From Streptomyces caniscabiei (lineage in GTDB: Bacteria; Actinomycetota; Actinomycetes; Streptomycetales; Streptomycetaceae): a stretch of DNA of 64,000 nucleotides. A model generated the notes under the pieces. It saw only the letters and a program-made list of their open reading frames with translations. It searched no databases and was not told the origin of the DNA. The position numbers were made by a program, and so were the translations under genes. Positions 26,879 to 35,270 of the stretch are shown in pieces (position 1 is the first letter of the stretch; every line of letters begins with the position of its first letter). The stretch covers positions 1 to 64,000 of the forward strand of contig NZ_JABXWI010000016.1 of NCBI RefSeq assembly GCF_014930365.1, in the 5' to 3' direction.

Positions 26879-26905
26879 GACGACCGCTGCGTGGTGCGAG
26901 TTCCC
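26879..26905 (-). promoter_or_regulatory. ECF-type promoter for the GCS2-asnO-S9 operon
   Basis: On the minus strand GGGAAC (26905-26900) is followed after 17 bases by CGTC (26882-26879). This fits the ECF sigma pattern GGAAC-N16/17-CGTC. The expected start near 26872 gives a leader of about 45 bases that includes the ribosome-binding site. Confidence 0.5.
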
Positions 26906-27187
26906 GACAAACGCACAAATAGTCCCATCTCTGCACTTCCGCCGCCAATGCGCGTCGTGAGAGCGGCGCCGAGCCGGTCGCGGCGACGGATGTGGCGGGC
27001 GATGTCGAAGGCGGCGGTTGCCGGTCGACATGAGAGTGAAGGTGGAACGACCCAGGACTTCAGGAGTACCTCACCGCGCCCGCGACCGTGACTGCGGATT
27101 TGGCCATCTCCCTCGACCGGCACCGTGTGTCGGCGCCGTCGGGGTCGTCCGGCGTCCCCAGTCAGGTGTGACGGGCATCACGTCGAC

Positions 27188-27218
27188 GGGAAAACCCGTC
27201 GCGCGGACCCCGCGTCTA
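27188..27218 (+). promoter_or_regulatory. ECF-type promoter for the sigma factor operon
   Basis: GGGAAAACC (27188-27196) is followed after 16 bases by CGTCTA (27213-27218). The predicted start is about 27225, the GTG itself, so the sigma mRNA would be leaderless. The similarity to the divergent promoter at 26879-26905 suggests autoregulation and shared control. Confidence 0.55.
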
Positions 27219-27224
27219 GGGGGT

Positions 27225-27785
27225 GTGAGATCAGTCAGGAAGGCAGCGGACGAGCCGGACGAGGAACGCCTCGTCCGGCTCGTGGCCAGAGGCGACCGCG
27301 CGGCGTTCGACGAGCTGTACCGGCGCACCGCGCCATGGCTGGCGGTGCGGCTGCGGCGCCGCTGCGCCGACGAGCAGATCGTGGCCGAGGTCATGCAGGA
27401 GACGTACCTGGCGGTGTGGCGCGCGGCGGGCGCGTTCGCCGGGGCCGCCGTCGGAGGGACCGCCGTCGGCTGGCTGTGGACCATCGCCGCCCGCCGTCTC
27501 GTCGACGCGTTCCGGCGCAGGGCCCACCACGCCGAACCCCCGCCCGCGGCCGCCGCGCACCCCGTGGCGCCCGCCGCCGAGGACGAGGCGCTCGCGGCGA
27601 CCGTCGGCGGCGACGTCGGGGACGCGCTGCGCCGCCTCGCACCCGAACTCAGAGCGGTACTGCAGGCCATGGTGCTCGACGGACTCACCGTCCGGGAGAC
27701 CTCGGTCCTGCTCGGCGTGCCCGAGGGCACGGTCAAGACCCGTGCCCGCCGGGCCCGGACCGAGATGCGGAGGGCCCTGGCATGA
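27225..27785 (+). CDS. ECF-subfamily RNA polymerase sigma factor
   Basis: 186 residues from GTG 27225. Region 2 spans RLVRLVARGDRAAFDELYRR to VMQETYLAVWRAAGAF and region 4 spans ALRRLAPELRAVLQAMVLDG to VRETSVLLGVPEGTVKTRAR. There is no ribosome-binding site; an ECF-like promoter ends seven bases upstream, so translation is probably leaderless. Its stop overlaps the ATG of a zinc-finger anti-sigma gene (ATGA). It likely drives its own operon, and possibly the divergent GCS2 operon, when the anti-sigma factor releases it. The inducing signal is not evident. Confidence 0.93.
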   Translation: MRSVRKAADEPDEERLVRLVARGDRAAFDELYRRTAPWLAVRLRRRCADEQIVAEVMQETYLAVWRAAGAFAGAAVGGTAVGWLWTIAARRLVDAFRRRAHHAEPPPAAAAHPVAPAAEDEALAATVGGDVGDALRRLAPELRAVLQAMVLDGLTVRETSVLLGVPEGTVKTRARRARTEMRRALA

Positions 27786-28618
27786 GTGTGGAACACGCGT
27801 CGACGCGACTCATCGACGGTTACGCCCGCGGCGACACCGGCCTCGCCGCCGACGACGTATGGGCCCTGGAGGCCCATCTGGAGGTCTGCCCGAGCTGCCG
27901 GGACCGGCTGGCGGCCGCCGTCACGGTGACCGCGCCCGCCGTCACCGCCCTGGTCGGCACCGTCTGGGCCGGCCTCGAACCCCGGCTCGCCATCACCGCC
28001 ACGATGCCCCGCCGCCGACGGCTGTCGGCCCGGCTCTCGACGTGGCTGACACCCACGACGGTCCCGTGGCTCGCCATGGTCGTCAGCGTGACCCTCCTCG
28101 CACTGCTGTTCGACCTCGCCGATCCCGGCACGGGAGACGGCTCAGGCGCCGGAGAGGTGTCCCTGGTGCTGCTGCTCTCCCCGGTCCTGCCCGTGCTCGG
28201 CGTCGCCGCCTCGTGGTCACGCGGCCTGGACCCGGCGTACGAGCTGACGGCCTCCGTGCCGAGGGCCGGGCTCCCGCTCGTGCTGCGGCGCACCGTGGCC
28301 GTGCTCGTCCTGGTCGTGCCCGCGCTGTTCGCCGGCGGCTGGGCGACGGGGGTGACGGCCGCCCAGTGGCTGCTGCCCTGTCTGGCGTTCACCTCGACGA
28401 CCCTGGCGCTCGGCGGAGTCGTCGGCGTCACCCGCGCCGCCCTCGCGCTGGTCGGGGTCTGGGCCGCCGTGGTCGTGGCGCCGGCCCTGGCCACCGGCCG
28501 CACCCCCCTCGCCCTCAGCGCGGACGGACTGCCCGTGTGGGGACTGATCCTCGCGCTCGGCATCGGCGTCGTGATCGCCCGCAGGGGCGCCTACTCCGTG
28601 CTGGGAGCCCATCGATGA
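27782..28618 (+). CDS. Membrane anti-sigma factor with N-terminal zinc-finger (ZAS/zf-HC2)
   Basis: 278 residues. The N-terminus has HLEVCPSC, the HxxxCxxC zinc motif of ZAS anti-sigma factors, preceded by a helix (IDGYARGDTGLAADDVWALE). Residues ~95-275 contain five or six membrane segments (VPWLAMVVSVTLLALLFDLA, LVLLLSPVLPVLGVAASW and others), many more than the single span usual for anti-sigma factors. It presumably holds the sigma factor at the membrane and couples release to a membrane event, perhaps activity of the ABC exporter encoded next. It overlaps its neighbours on both sides by four bases. Confidence 0.88.
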   Translation: MSVEHASTRLIDGYARGDTGLAADDVWALEAHLEVCPSCRDRLAAAVTVTAPAVTALVGTVWAGLEPRLAITATMPRRRRLSARLSTWLTPTTVPWLAMVVSVTLLALLFDLADPGTGDGSGAGEVSLVLLLSPVLPVLGVAASWSRGLDPAYELTASVPRAGLPLVLRRTVAVLVLVVPALFAGGWATGVTAAQWLLPCLAFTSTTLALGGVVGVTRAALALVGVWAAVVVAPALATGRTPLALSADGLPVWGLILALGIGVVIARRGAYSVLGAHR

Positions 28619-29448
28619 CCAACCGGAAGGACCCCCTCGTGATGACCGCGGTGACCGCGGCCGACCTCGCGCCGACGCCCTACGCCTGGGAGATCCGGGC
28701 CACGGGGCTGAAGGTGAGGGCCGGTCGGAGACGCATGGCCGTCGACGGGCTCGACCTGTCGCTCGGCACCGGCGTGCACGGCCTGCTCGGACCCAACGGC
28801 GCAGGCAAGACCACCCTCATCCGGGCCCTGGCCACCGTGCTGCGCCCGGCCGAGGGCACCCTGGAACTGCTCGGCGAGCACGCGGGAGGCCTCGGCGAAC
28901 ACCGGGCGCTGCGCCGCCGGATCGGCTATCTGCCGCAGGAGTTCGGCTACTACAAACGGTTCACCGTGCGCGAGTTCGTCGAGTACATGGCGTGGCTGAA
29001 GGAGGTGCCGAAGGCGGACATCCCCGGTGCGGTGCAGCGGGCGATCGAGCGGGTCGGCCTCGCCGACCGCGCCGACGAGCGGATGAAGGCGCTGTCGGGC
29101 GGCATGGTGCGGCGCGTCGGCATCGCCCAGGCCATCGTCAACGACCCGGCGATCCTGCTCCTCGACGAGCCGACGGCCGGCCTGGACCCCGCCCAACGGC
29201 TGCGCTTCCGCGAGCTGTTGCAGGAGCTGGGCACGGACACCTGTGTGGTCGTCTCGACCCATCTGGTGGAGGACGTCGCCGCCGCCTGCACCGACGTGGT
29301 GCTCTTCGCCGAGGGCCGGCTGGTCTTCCAGGGCACCCCGGACGAGCTGGCCGCCGCGGGCGGCCCCGACCACGTGGGCGACAGCCCGCTGGAGCGCGGC
29401 TACTCGGCCCTGCTGCTCGACCCCCGCCAGGAGAGGGGCACCTGGTGA
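28615..29448 (+). CDS. ABC transporter ATP-binding protein (exporter type)
   Basis: 277 residues from ATG 28615; ATG 28642 is an alternative. Walker A is GPNGAGKTT, the Q-loop is YLPQEFGYY, the signature is LSGGMVRR and Walker B is ILLLDEPTAGLD, with the H-loop in VVSTHLVEDV. It resembles the CcmA/ABC-2 class that pairs with a separate membrane protein to move drugs, lipids or peptides outward. Four-base overlaps link it to the anti-sigma gene upstream and the membrane gene downstream, so subunits and regulators are made in fixed order. Confidence 0.93.
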   Translation: MTNRKDPLVMTAVTAADLAPTPYAWEIRATGLKVRAGRRRMAVDGLDLSLGTGVHGLLGPNGAGKTTLIRALATVLRPAEGTLELLGEHAGGLGEHRALRRRIGYLPQEFGYYKRFTVREFVEYMAWLKEVPKADIPGAVQRAIERVGLADRADERMKALSGGMVRRVGIAQAIVNDPAILLLDEPTAGLDPAQRLRFRELLQELGTDTCVVVSTHLVEDVAAACTDVVLFAEGRLVFQGTPDELAAAGGPDHVGDSPLERGYSALLLDPRQERGTW

Positions 29449-30827
29449 ACGGCCGCGTCCTGCGCATCGAACTGAGGCGCTCCGTCGCCCCCTGGGCCGG
29501 CGCCGTCTCCCTCTGCGTCGCCCTGGCCTTCCTGTACCTGGCGAGCGGACCGTGGTGGAAGGGCGCCGCCCTGTGGACGAGCCAGTGGACGTCCATGGCC
29601 CTGTGGACCCGGTTCCTGCTGGCCGTCCTGTGGCCGCTCGCGCTGGCTCTCGGCGCCCTCCAGGGGTTGCGCGACCACCGCTCGCGCATGTCCGAGCTGC
29701 TGACGAGCACCCCGCGCCCCGCACGCCACCGCGCGGCCACCACCGCGGGCGCCACGGCGATCACGGTGACCTCGGCCTTCGCGCTCGTCGTGCTCCTGGG
29801 CGCGGCCCAGGTGGCCGGCGCCGCCGAGTACACGCACCTCGGCTGGCTGCCGATCTCACTGGTCGGCGTGCTCGCGCTCGTCGCGGGGGCGCTGCTCGGC
29901 ATGGGGATCGGACGGAACCTCCCCTCCCCGCTGACCCCGCCCGCGCTGGCCGTGGCCGCTTTCGTGTTCGTCAACCTGCTGCGGATGTCGACGGAGTCGG
30001 CGGTGCCGACGGCCAGTTGGGGACCGAGCGGGGTCACGCTGCTGTCACCGGCCGTGGACGAGGTGCGCGACGTGTTCGTGACCCTGTCCACCCCCGTCCA
30101 CCTGGGCCAGACCGTCTGGCTGCTCGGCATGGCCGTGACCGGCTTCGCGCTGCTCGCCGCCGCGACACCGCGCGCCCGGCTGCTCGCCCTCGCACCCGTC
30201 CTCGCGGGCGCGGTGATCGCCCTGCTCGTCCTGCCCGCCGACCCGCGCCGCGTCTACGTCGTCGACGAGGCCGCCGCGGCCCAGGTGTGCGACGGACCGG
30301 TGTGCGTGGCGGCCGCGCACCAGGACCGGCTGGCCGCTCTCGCCGGCCCCGGGAAGAAGGCGTTGCGCCTCATGAAGGGCGCCCTCGGCGGCGAGGCGCC
30401 GACGTCCGTCCGGGAGAGCACCGCACGGCGAGGGATCTTCGACCCGCCGGAGCGCTCCCGTACGGCCGTGCTCGTGGACTTCGGCGACGACGTGTTCGGC
30501 GACACGGAGGGTGAGCAGCTGACGCGGGCCCTCCTCGGGCAGGGCATCGCGCCGAACTGCTTCGCCCGCAGCGCCGGCGAGAGCGGCACGGCCAGCGAAC
30601 TCGCCGCGCAGGGCGTCGTCGCGGGCTGGGTCCTCGGGGACCTGCGGCCGTTCACCGGCACCGTCCACACACCGGCTGACCAACTCGCCACGGCCCGCCC
30701 GGTGTTCACCGAACTCAAGGCCCTGCCGTGGTCCGAACAGGTCGCCCGCGTCAAGGACGCGCACACCGCCGCGGTCTCCTGCTCGGGCGACCCGCTCGAC
30801 ATCCTGGACGGCGGTACGGCCCGATGA
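29445..30827 (+). CDS. ABC-2-like membrane protein with C-terminal extracellular domain
   Basis: 460 residues from GTG 29445 (GTGA overlap). Residues 1-270 carry about six membrane segments (ITVTSAFALVVLLGAAQVAG, ISLVGVLALVAGALLGMGIG and others), consistent with an ABC-2 permease. The last ~190 residues are soluble and start after VIALLVLPADPRRVYVVDEA; they contain two cysteines spaced CDGPVC and single cysteines in IAPNCFAR and AVSCSGD, suggesting a disulfide-stabilised domain outside the cell. It is the probable partner of the ATPase just upstream. Transport substrate unknown. Confidence 0.8.
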   Translation: MNGRVLRIELRRSVAPWAGAVSLCVALAFLYLASGPWWKGAALWTSQWTSMALWTRFLLAVLWPLALALGALQGLRDHRSRMSELLTSTPRPARHRAATTAGATAITVTSAFALVVLLGAAQVAGAAEYTHLGWLPISLVGVLALVAGALLGMGIGRNLPSPLTPPALAVAAFVFVNLLRMSTESAVPTASWGPSGVTLLSPAVDEVRDVFVTLSTPVHLGQTVWLLGMAVTGFALLAAATPRARLLALAPVLAGAVIALLVLPADPRRVYVVDEAAAAQVCDGPVCVAAAHQDRLAALAGPGKKALRLMKGALGGEAPTSVRESTARRGIFDPPERSRTAVLVDFGDDVFGDTEGEQLTRALLGQGIAPNCFARSAGESGTASELAAQGVVAGWVLGDLRPFTGTVHTPADQLATARPVFTELKALPWSEQVARVKDAHTAAVSCSGDPLDILDGGTAR

Positions 30828-31402
30828 GATGGCTGACCCTGTACGCGCGCTCCCGGCAGGTGCCCGCGTCGCTCGCCGCGGTGGTGATCGGAGCGGTGGC
30901 GGTCTGGGCGCTGGCCGCCCGGGACGGCGGGGGCCCGGCAGATCCGAAGACGCCCGTGTTCGTCCTCGTCGCCGGGGTGACGGCCGCCTCGATCGGGCTC
31001 GGCGGGCAGGATCTCGCCCTGGACCGCACGGCCGCGATCGGCTGGCGGCCCCGCAGGGCGGCCCACGTGCTGCTCATCGGCGCGGTCGTCGGCGCCGTCC
31101 TCCTCGCGGTGGCGACGACGACGGACACGGACCTGGCCACGACCGCCTTCGTCGTCCGCGACAGCGCCGGGCTGGCGGGGCTGGTCGCGCTCGGTGCGGT
31201 GGCGTGCGGGGGAGCGTACGCGTGGACCCCGGCGGTCCTCTGGCTGTCGTTCTCCGCCTTCGCGCCGGCCCCGACCAGCCTGCCGATGGAGGTCGCGACC
31301 TGGATGCTGCTGCCGCCCGGCACACCGGCGGCCACCTGGACGGCCCTCGCCCTCGCGGTCACCGGCACGACGCTGTACGCCTTCGTCGGCCCGAGGCGGT
31401 AG
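30824..31402 (+). CDS. Small multi-spanning membrane protein, last gene of the sigma/ABC operon
   Basis: 192 residues with five or six hydrophobic segments (SLAAVVIGAVAVWALAAR, VLLIGAVVGAVLLAVATT, AGLVALGAVACGGAYAW, WTALALAVTGTTLYAFVG). No domain is recognised. It begins in an ATGA overlap with the preceding membrane gene and is likely a second membrane subunit or accessory of the exporter. It ends 63 bases before the convergent mannosyltransferase gene. Confidence 0.8.
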   Translation: MRWLTLYARSRQVPASLAAVVIGAVAVWALAARDGGGPADPKTPVFVLVAGVTAASIGLGGQDLALDRTAAIGWRPRRAAHVLLIGAVVGAVLLAVATTTDTDLATTAFVVRDSAGLAGLVALGAVACGGAYAWTPAVLWLSFSAFAPAPTSLPMEVATWMLLPPGTPAATWTALALAVTGTTLYAFVGPRR

Positions 31403-31465
31403 CCGCTCCGGTCGGCGGCGGGTCTGGACGGGGGTGTCCCGGCGGCGGGTGCACGGCGGCCGGGC

Positions 31466-33118
31466 TCATATCCAGGTGTCGAGCCACATCCGGGCCTGCC
31501 AGTCGGGATACGGGATCGTGAGGCCCGTGTAGATCGGGAAGAAGTAGATGAAGTTCCAGGCGATGAGCAGGACGAGCGTGCCGACCGCCACCGCCCCCCG
31601 GTTGCGGCGGTCGGCACCCGCGCCCGGCGGACCGAGCAGCGCGCCCAGCGTCATGGCCACGGCCAGACACAGGTACGGCACGAACACGACCGCGTAGAAG
31701 GCGAAGGTCGTACGGTCCTGGTACAGGAACCAGGGCAGATACCCGGCGGCCACCGCGCACAGCACGGCTCCCGCGCGCCAGTCCCGGCGCAGCGCCCAGC
31801 GGAACAGCAGATACCCGAGGGCGCAGCACGCCGTCCACCACAGCAGCGGCGTCCCCAGGGCGACGATCGCCTGGGAGCAGCCGGTCAGCGCGTGGCACCC
31901 CGCCTCGCCGGGCTCGGGCGAGCGGTACGAGAAGAGCACGGGACGGCCGAGGACCAGCCAACTCCACGGATTCGACTCGTACTTGTGGGAGGCGTCCAGC
32001 CCCACGTTGAACCGGTAGACCGCGGACTCGTAGTGCCACAGGCTGCGCAGCGGGGCCGGGATCCACGACCAGACACCGCCGCGGCCGTCCGCCCAGTGCC
32101 GCCCGTAGCCGTCGTCGGTCAGGAACCAGCCGGTCCAGGTCACCAGATACGTCACCACGGCGACCGGGGCGAGCGAGAGCACCGACCGGCCGAGGTCCTT
32201 GCGCAGCACCGCCCGGTACGGGTGCCGGGCCCCCGCGACGCGGCGGGCGCCGACGTCCCACAGCAGCGTCAGGACCATGAAGAAGACCAGGAAGTACAGG
32301 CCGTTCCACTTGGTCGAGGCGGCGAGGCCCAGACAGACCCCGGCCGCGAGCCGCCACGGACGCCGTCCCGTACCCGCCCGGTCGCCGGTGTCCCCGTCCG
32401 GGCGGACTCGCCCGTCCGGGGCCACCGGCAACGCCGCCGCGAGCCTGGCGCGGGCGTCGTCCCGGTCGAGCAACAGACAGCCGAACGCCGCCAGGACGAA
32501 GAACATGACGATCAGGTCGAGCAGCGCGGTCCGGCTCATCACGTAGTGCAGACCGTCCACCGCCATCAGCGCGCCCGCCAGACAGCCCAGGAACGTGGAA
32601 CGGAACAGCCGGCGTCCGACGCGGCACAGCATCAGCACCGACAGTGTTCCGAGGAGGGCCGTCATGAAGCGCCAGCCGAACGGATCGAGACCGAACATCC
32701 ACTCGCCGACGGCGATCACCCACTTGCCCGTCGGCGGGTGCGCGACGAAGGAACCGGTGTCGGAGAGCGGGATCACCTGCGGGTCGGCCAGGAGCTGCGG
32801 GTCGGCGATCTTGCGGTCCGGCCAGGTGCCCTCGTAGCCGAGCCGCAGCAGCGACCACGCGTCCTTGGCGTAGTACGTCTCGTCGAAGGCCAGTTCGTGC
32901 GGCTGTCCGAGGCGCCAGAAGCGGATCGATCCCGCGAGCAGGGCGACGAGCAGCGGCCCCAGCCACCCCATCGCCCGCGCGATCCGGTACGCGGGCTCCG
33001 GCCCGAGCCCCAGGCACTCCCAGATCCGGGTCCCCGGCTCGGGGAAGGGCGGCACCAGCCGTTCACGCGGGTCGGTCCGGTCGACGGACACCGTCGTCGG
33101 TCGGGGGCCGTGAAGCAT
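31466..33118 (-). CDS. pmt: Dolichyl-phosphate-mannose-type protein O-mannosyltransferase
   Basis: 550 residues from ATG 33118 (MLHGPRP); a longer open frame to 33241 lacks support. ELAFDETYYAKDAWSLLRLG carries the DE motif of the first extracytoplasmic loop that is catalytic in GT39 enzymes, followed by HPPTGKWVIAVGEWMFG. About ten membrane segments follow, with FVLAAFGCLLLDRDD, LGLAASTKWNGLYFLVFFMV and SYRSPEPGEAG as further family landmarks, and it ends YPDWQARMWLDTWI. In streptomycetes the enzyme transfers mannose from polyprenyl phosphate to secreted proteins and serves as part of a phage receptor pathway. A GAAGGA site lies 11 bases upstream. Confidence 0.95.
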   Translation of the reverse strand: MLHGPRPTTVSVDRTDPRERLVPPFPEPGTRIWECLGLGPEPAYRIARAMGWLGPLLVALLAGSIRFWRLGQPHELAFDETYYAKDAWSLLRLGYEGTWPDRKIADPQLLADPQVIPLSDTGSFVAHPPTGKWVIAVGEWMFGLDPFGWRFMTALLGTLSVLMLCRVGRRLFRSTFLGCLAGALMAVDGLHYVMSRTALLDLIVMFFVLAAFGCLLLDRDDARARLAAALPVAPDGRVRPDGDTGDRAGTGRRPWRLAAGVCLGLAASTKWNGLYFLVFFMVLTLLWDVGARRVAGARHPYRAVLRKDLGRSVLSLAPVAVVTYLVTWTGWFLTDDGYGRHWADGRGGVWSWIPAPLRSLWHYESAVYRFNVGLDASHKYESNPWSWLVLGRPVLFSYRSPEPGEAGCHALTGCSQAIVALGTPLLWWTACCALGYLLFRWALRRDWRAGAVLCAVAAGYLPWFLYQDRTTFAFYAVVFVPYLCLAVAMTLGALLGPPGAGADRRNRGAVAVGTLVLLIAWNFIYFFPIYTGLTIPYPDWQARMWLDTWI

Positions 33119-33305
33119 CGCGATGACAGAGTCCTTCGAGCGTGTGCACGAACATGGCCCTGGAGATCGTAATAGGCGCACGCGTTCGACCGGCTCGGGC
33201 CGGCGCCCCGTGTCGTACGGCGACGGCCCCCCGGCGGCCAACTGCCCATCGACAGCCGGGAATCCCGGATGCGGGGCGGCGCCGCCCCGTGGTGGGATGC
33301 GGCAC

Positions 33306-34151
33306 GTGAGCGAGACGTTGCAGACCCGTATCGAGCGGTACTACACCACCGTGCCGTCGCTGTTCGCGGACGTCGAGGAGTTCGGACCGCTACGGCTGTT
33401 CGTACGCGGGGAGCCGGGCGCTCCCTACTACGGTGGGCCCGGCCATGCCCAGCCCGCCGTGGGAAGGGCCGCCGCGATCGGTACGGCCGACATCGCGCGG
33501 GTACGGGCCAGGCAGCGGGAACTCGGTGTCCCCGAGGCGTTCGAGTGGCTGGCCGAGTCGGCGCCGGCGCTGCGGGCCGCCGTCGAGGAGTCCGGACTGC
33601 CGGTGCTGGAACGCCCGTTGATGGCGCTGGATCCGTCCCACCGCGTCGACCCGCGCCCGGTGCCCGACGGGGTCACCGTCCGGGCGCTGACAGCGGATGA
33701 TCCGGTGCTGCCCGCGGCCCTCGCCCTGCCGAGGCTCGCCTTCGCCGCCGAGGGCTCCGCGGTGGGCGACGCGGGGCCCGCGCGGTTGGCGGAGGTGGCC
33801 GCGGAACTGGCCGTGGACGGCACCGTGGACACGGTCCGCCCCGTTCTCCGCGCCGGGCACAAGGCGCTGGTCGCCGCCGTCGCCCCGGACGGTACGCCGC
33901 TGGCCGTCGGCCACTACCACCCGATGGACGGCACCACCGAGATCGGCGGCATCGGCACGCTCCCCACCGCCCGCCGCCAGGGCCTGGCGGCCGCCCTCAC
34001 GGCGGCCCTGGTCGCGCGCGCCCGCGACCACGGGGTGACCACCGTCTTCCTCGCCTACGCGCAGGAGAGCGTCGCCCGCCTCTACGCCCGACTGGGCTTC
34101 CGCCCCGCCGGCTGCACCCTGCTGATCGCGGACCAGCCCGCCCGGTCGTGA
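33306..34151 (+). CDS. GNAT-family N-acetyltransferase
   Basis: 281 residues from GTG 33306 (VSETLQTRIERYY), which has GGGA at suitable distance; ATG 33297 is an alternative. The C-terminal domain has TEIGGIGTLPTARRQGLAAA, the acetyl-CoA loop (R-R-Q-G-L-A), and TVFLAYAQESVARLYARLGF, the second GNAT motif. The N-terminal half (PLRLFVRGEPGAPYYGGPGH) is a divergent first GNAT-like domain. The acceptor is unknown. The gene is divergent from the O-mannosyltransferase gene. Confidence 0.88.
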   Translation: MSETLQTRIERYYTTVPSLFADVEEFGPLRLFVRGEPGAPYYGGPGHAQPAVGRAAAIGTADIARVRARQRELGVPEAFEWLAESAPALRAAVEESGLPVLERPLMALDPSHRVDPRPVPDGVTVRALTADDPVLPAALALPRLAFAAEGSAVGDAGPARLAEVAAELAVDGTVDTVRPVLRAGHKALVAAVAPDGTPLAVGHYHPMDGTTEIGGIGTLPTARRQGLAAALTAALVARARDHGVTTVFLAYAQESVARLYARLGFRPAGCTLLIADQPARS

Positions 34152-34203
34152 CCGTCGAGCGGCGATGACGACCGGGTCCCTCCTGAAGCTCCCCGGGAGG
34201 GCC

Positions 34204-34228
34204 GCGTGGCTGGGCCGTTCGCGGGTAC
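34204..34228 (+). promoter_or_regulatory. SigB-type stress promoter upstream of the hemerythrin gene
   Basis: GCGT (34204-34207), 15 bases and GGGTAC (34223-34228) fit the S. coelicolor SigB consensus GNNT-N14-16-GGGTAY. The site lies about 100 bases before the hemerythrin ATG. Confidence 0.45.
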
Positions 34229-34331
34229 TCGGGGTCGCGCCGAGGGCCCGACGGGGTCCGCCGGGTACGGATGGCCGAAGCGCGACGCATCGCCCCCAGG
34301 GAAGCGGTGCACGAGGAGAGGAGCGGGAGAC

Positions 34332-34895
34332 ATGGGACACGGCGGAGACGTCATCGACGAACTGACCACGGACCACGGGGAAGTGGAGGAGATGTTCGGC
34401 CGGATCGAGGCACTGCCCTCCGGGGACCCCCAGCGCAAGCAGCACATGGACCAGGTCACCATCGAGCTGGTGCGTCACTCGGTCGCCGAGGAGGCCTACC
34501 TCTACCCGGCGGTCCGTGAGCACCTCCCGGACGGCGACGCGATCGCCGACCGTGAGCTGGAGGACCACGCCGAGGCCGAGCGCACCATGAAGGCGCTGGA
34601 GCGGTGCGAGGCCGACGACCCCGACTTCGACCTGTTGGCCACCCAGCTGATGAGCGAGATCAGGTCGCACATCCAGGACGAGGAGAACAACCTCTTCCCC
34701 AGGCTGCGCGCGGCCTGCTCGGCGGACGACCTCAACCGCCTGGGCGACAAGGTCCGCACGGCCAAGAAGACGGCACCGACCCGGCCGCACCCCTCGGCCC
34801 CCGACACCCCGCCGGCGAACAAGCTGCTCGCCCCCGGGATGGGACTGGTCGACCGTATGCGCGACGCGCTGAGCGGCCGGGGCAAGGACGACTGA
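34332..34895 (+). CDS. Hemerythrin HHE domain protein
   Basis: 187 residues. The four-helix hemerythrin-like core has its iron ligands as His in LTTDHGEVEEMF, His in ELVRHSVAEEAYLYP with the following Glu, His in ELEDHAEAERTM, and EIRSHIQDEENNLFP. These proteins bind a di-iron centre and oxygen or nitric oxide and are common in actinomycete stress regulons. The C-terminal 45 residues (TAKKTAPTRPHPSAP onwards) are a flexible tail. GGAGAGGAG precedes the ATG and a SigB-like promoter lies upstream, so it is probably induced by osmotic or oxidative stress. Confidence 0.92.
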   Translation: MGHGGDVIDELTTDHGEVEEMFGRIEALPSGDPQRKQHMDQVTIELVRHSVAEEAYLYPAVREHLPDGDAIADRELEDHAEAERTMKALERCEADDPDFDLLATQLMSEIRSHIQDEENNLFPRLRAACSADDLNRLGDKVRTAKKTAPTRPHPSAPDTPPANKLLAPGMGLVDRMRDALSGRGKDD

Positions 34896-34902
34896 CGAGG
34901 CG

Positions 34903-34981
34903 GACGGCGGTGGCCGGACGGGCGGACGGCGGTGGCCCGCCCGGCCACCGCCGTCTTCTGGTCCGTTCGGCCACCGCCGTC
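34903..34981. terminator. Nested inverted repeats between convergent genes
   Basis: GACGGCGGTGGCC occurs at 34903-34915 and 34925-34937, and its reverse complement at 34943-34955 and 34969-34981. The inner pair makes a 13-bp stem with a five-base loop. It begins eight bases after the hemerythrin stop and probably ends transcription from that side. Confidence 0.7.
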
Positions 34982-35012
34982 TTCATGGTCACCCGCCCCT
35001 GACGCGTCGTCG

Positions 35013-35183
35013 TCAGTCGTCACCCCTGACGATGTGCGAGTCCGTCCCGGGTCCCACCGCCCCGGCGCGGTCCCGCTCCGGCAGGGCGGGAAGGCACAGA
35101 CGCACGCCTTTCCCGCGCCGGCGCCGGGCCTCGGCCCAGCCGCTCTCGCGGACGACGAGCTTCTCGACGGTGTGCGTGCTCAC
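35013..35183 (-). CDS. Possible 56-residue basic protein
   Basis: A minus-strand frame from GTG 35183 to TGA 35013 reads VSTHTVEKLVVRESGWAEAR, then basic residues and LPALPERDRAG, ending HIVRGDD. The spacing is compatible with a separate small gene downstream of nothing obvious, and it shares orientation with the SDR gene upstream. The ribosome-binding site is weak. No family recognised; it fills much of the 34896-35270 gap and has a coherent, protein-like composition. Confidence 0.35.
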   Translation of the reverse strand: MSTHTVEKLVVRESGWAEARRRRGKGVRLCLPALPERDRAGAVGPGTDSHIVRGDD

Positions 35184-35270
35184 GGCGTCTCATCTTCTTT
35201 CCGAACCCGGTGACGAACCGCTACTGGTGTGCGCCCACGGGTGCCCGGTGCCGGCGCGGCCAAACGGCCC

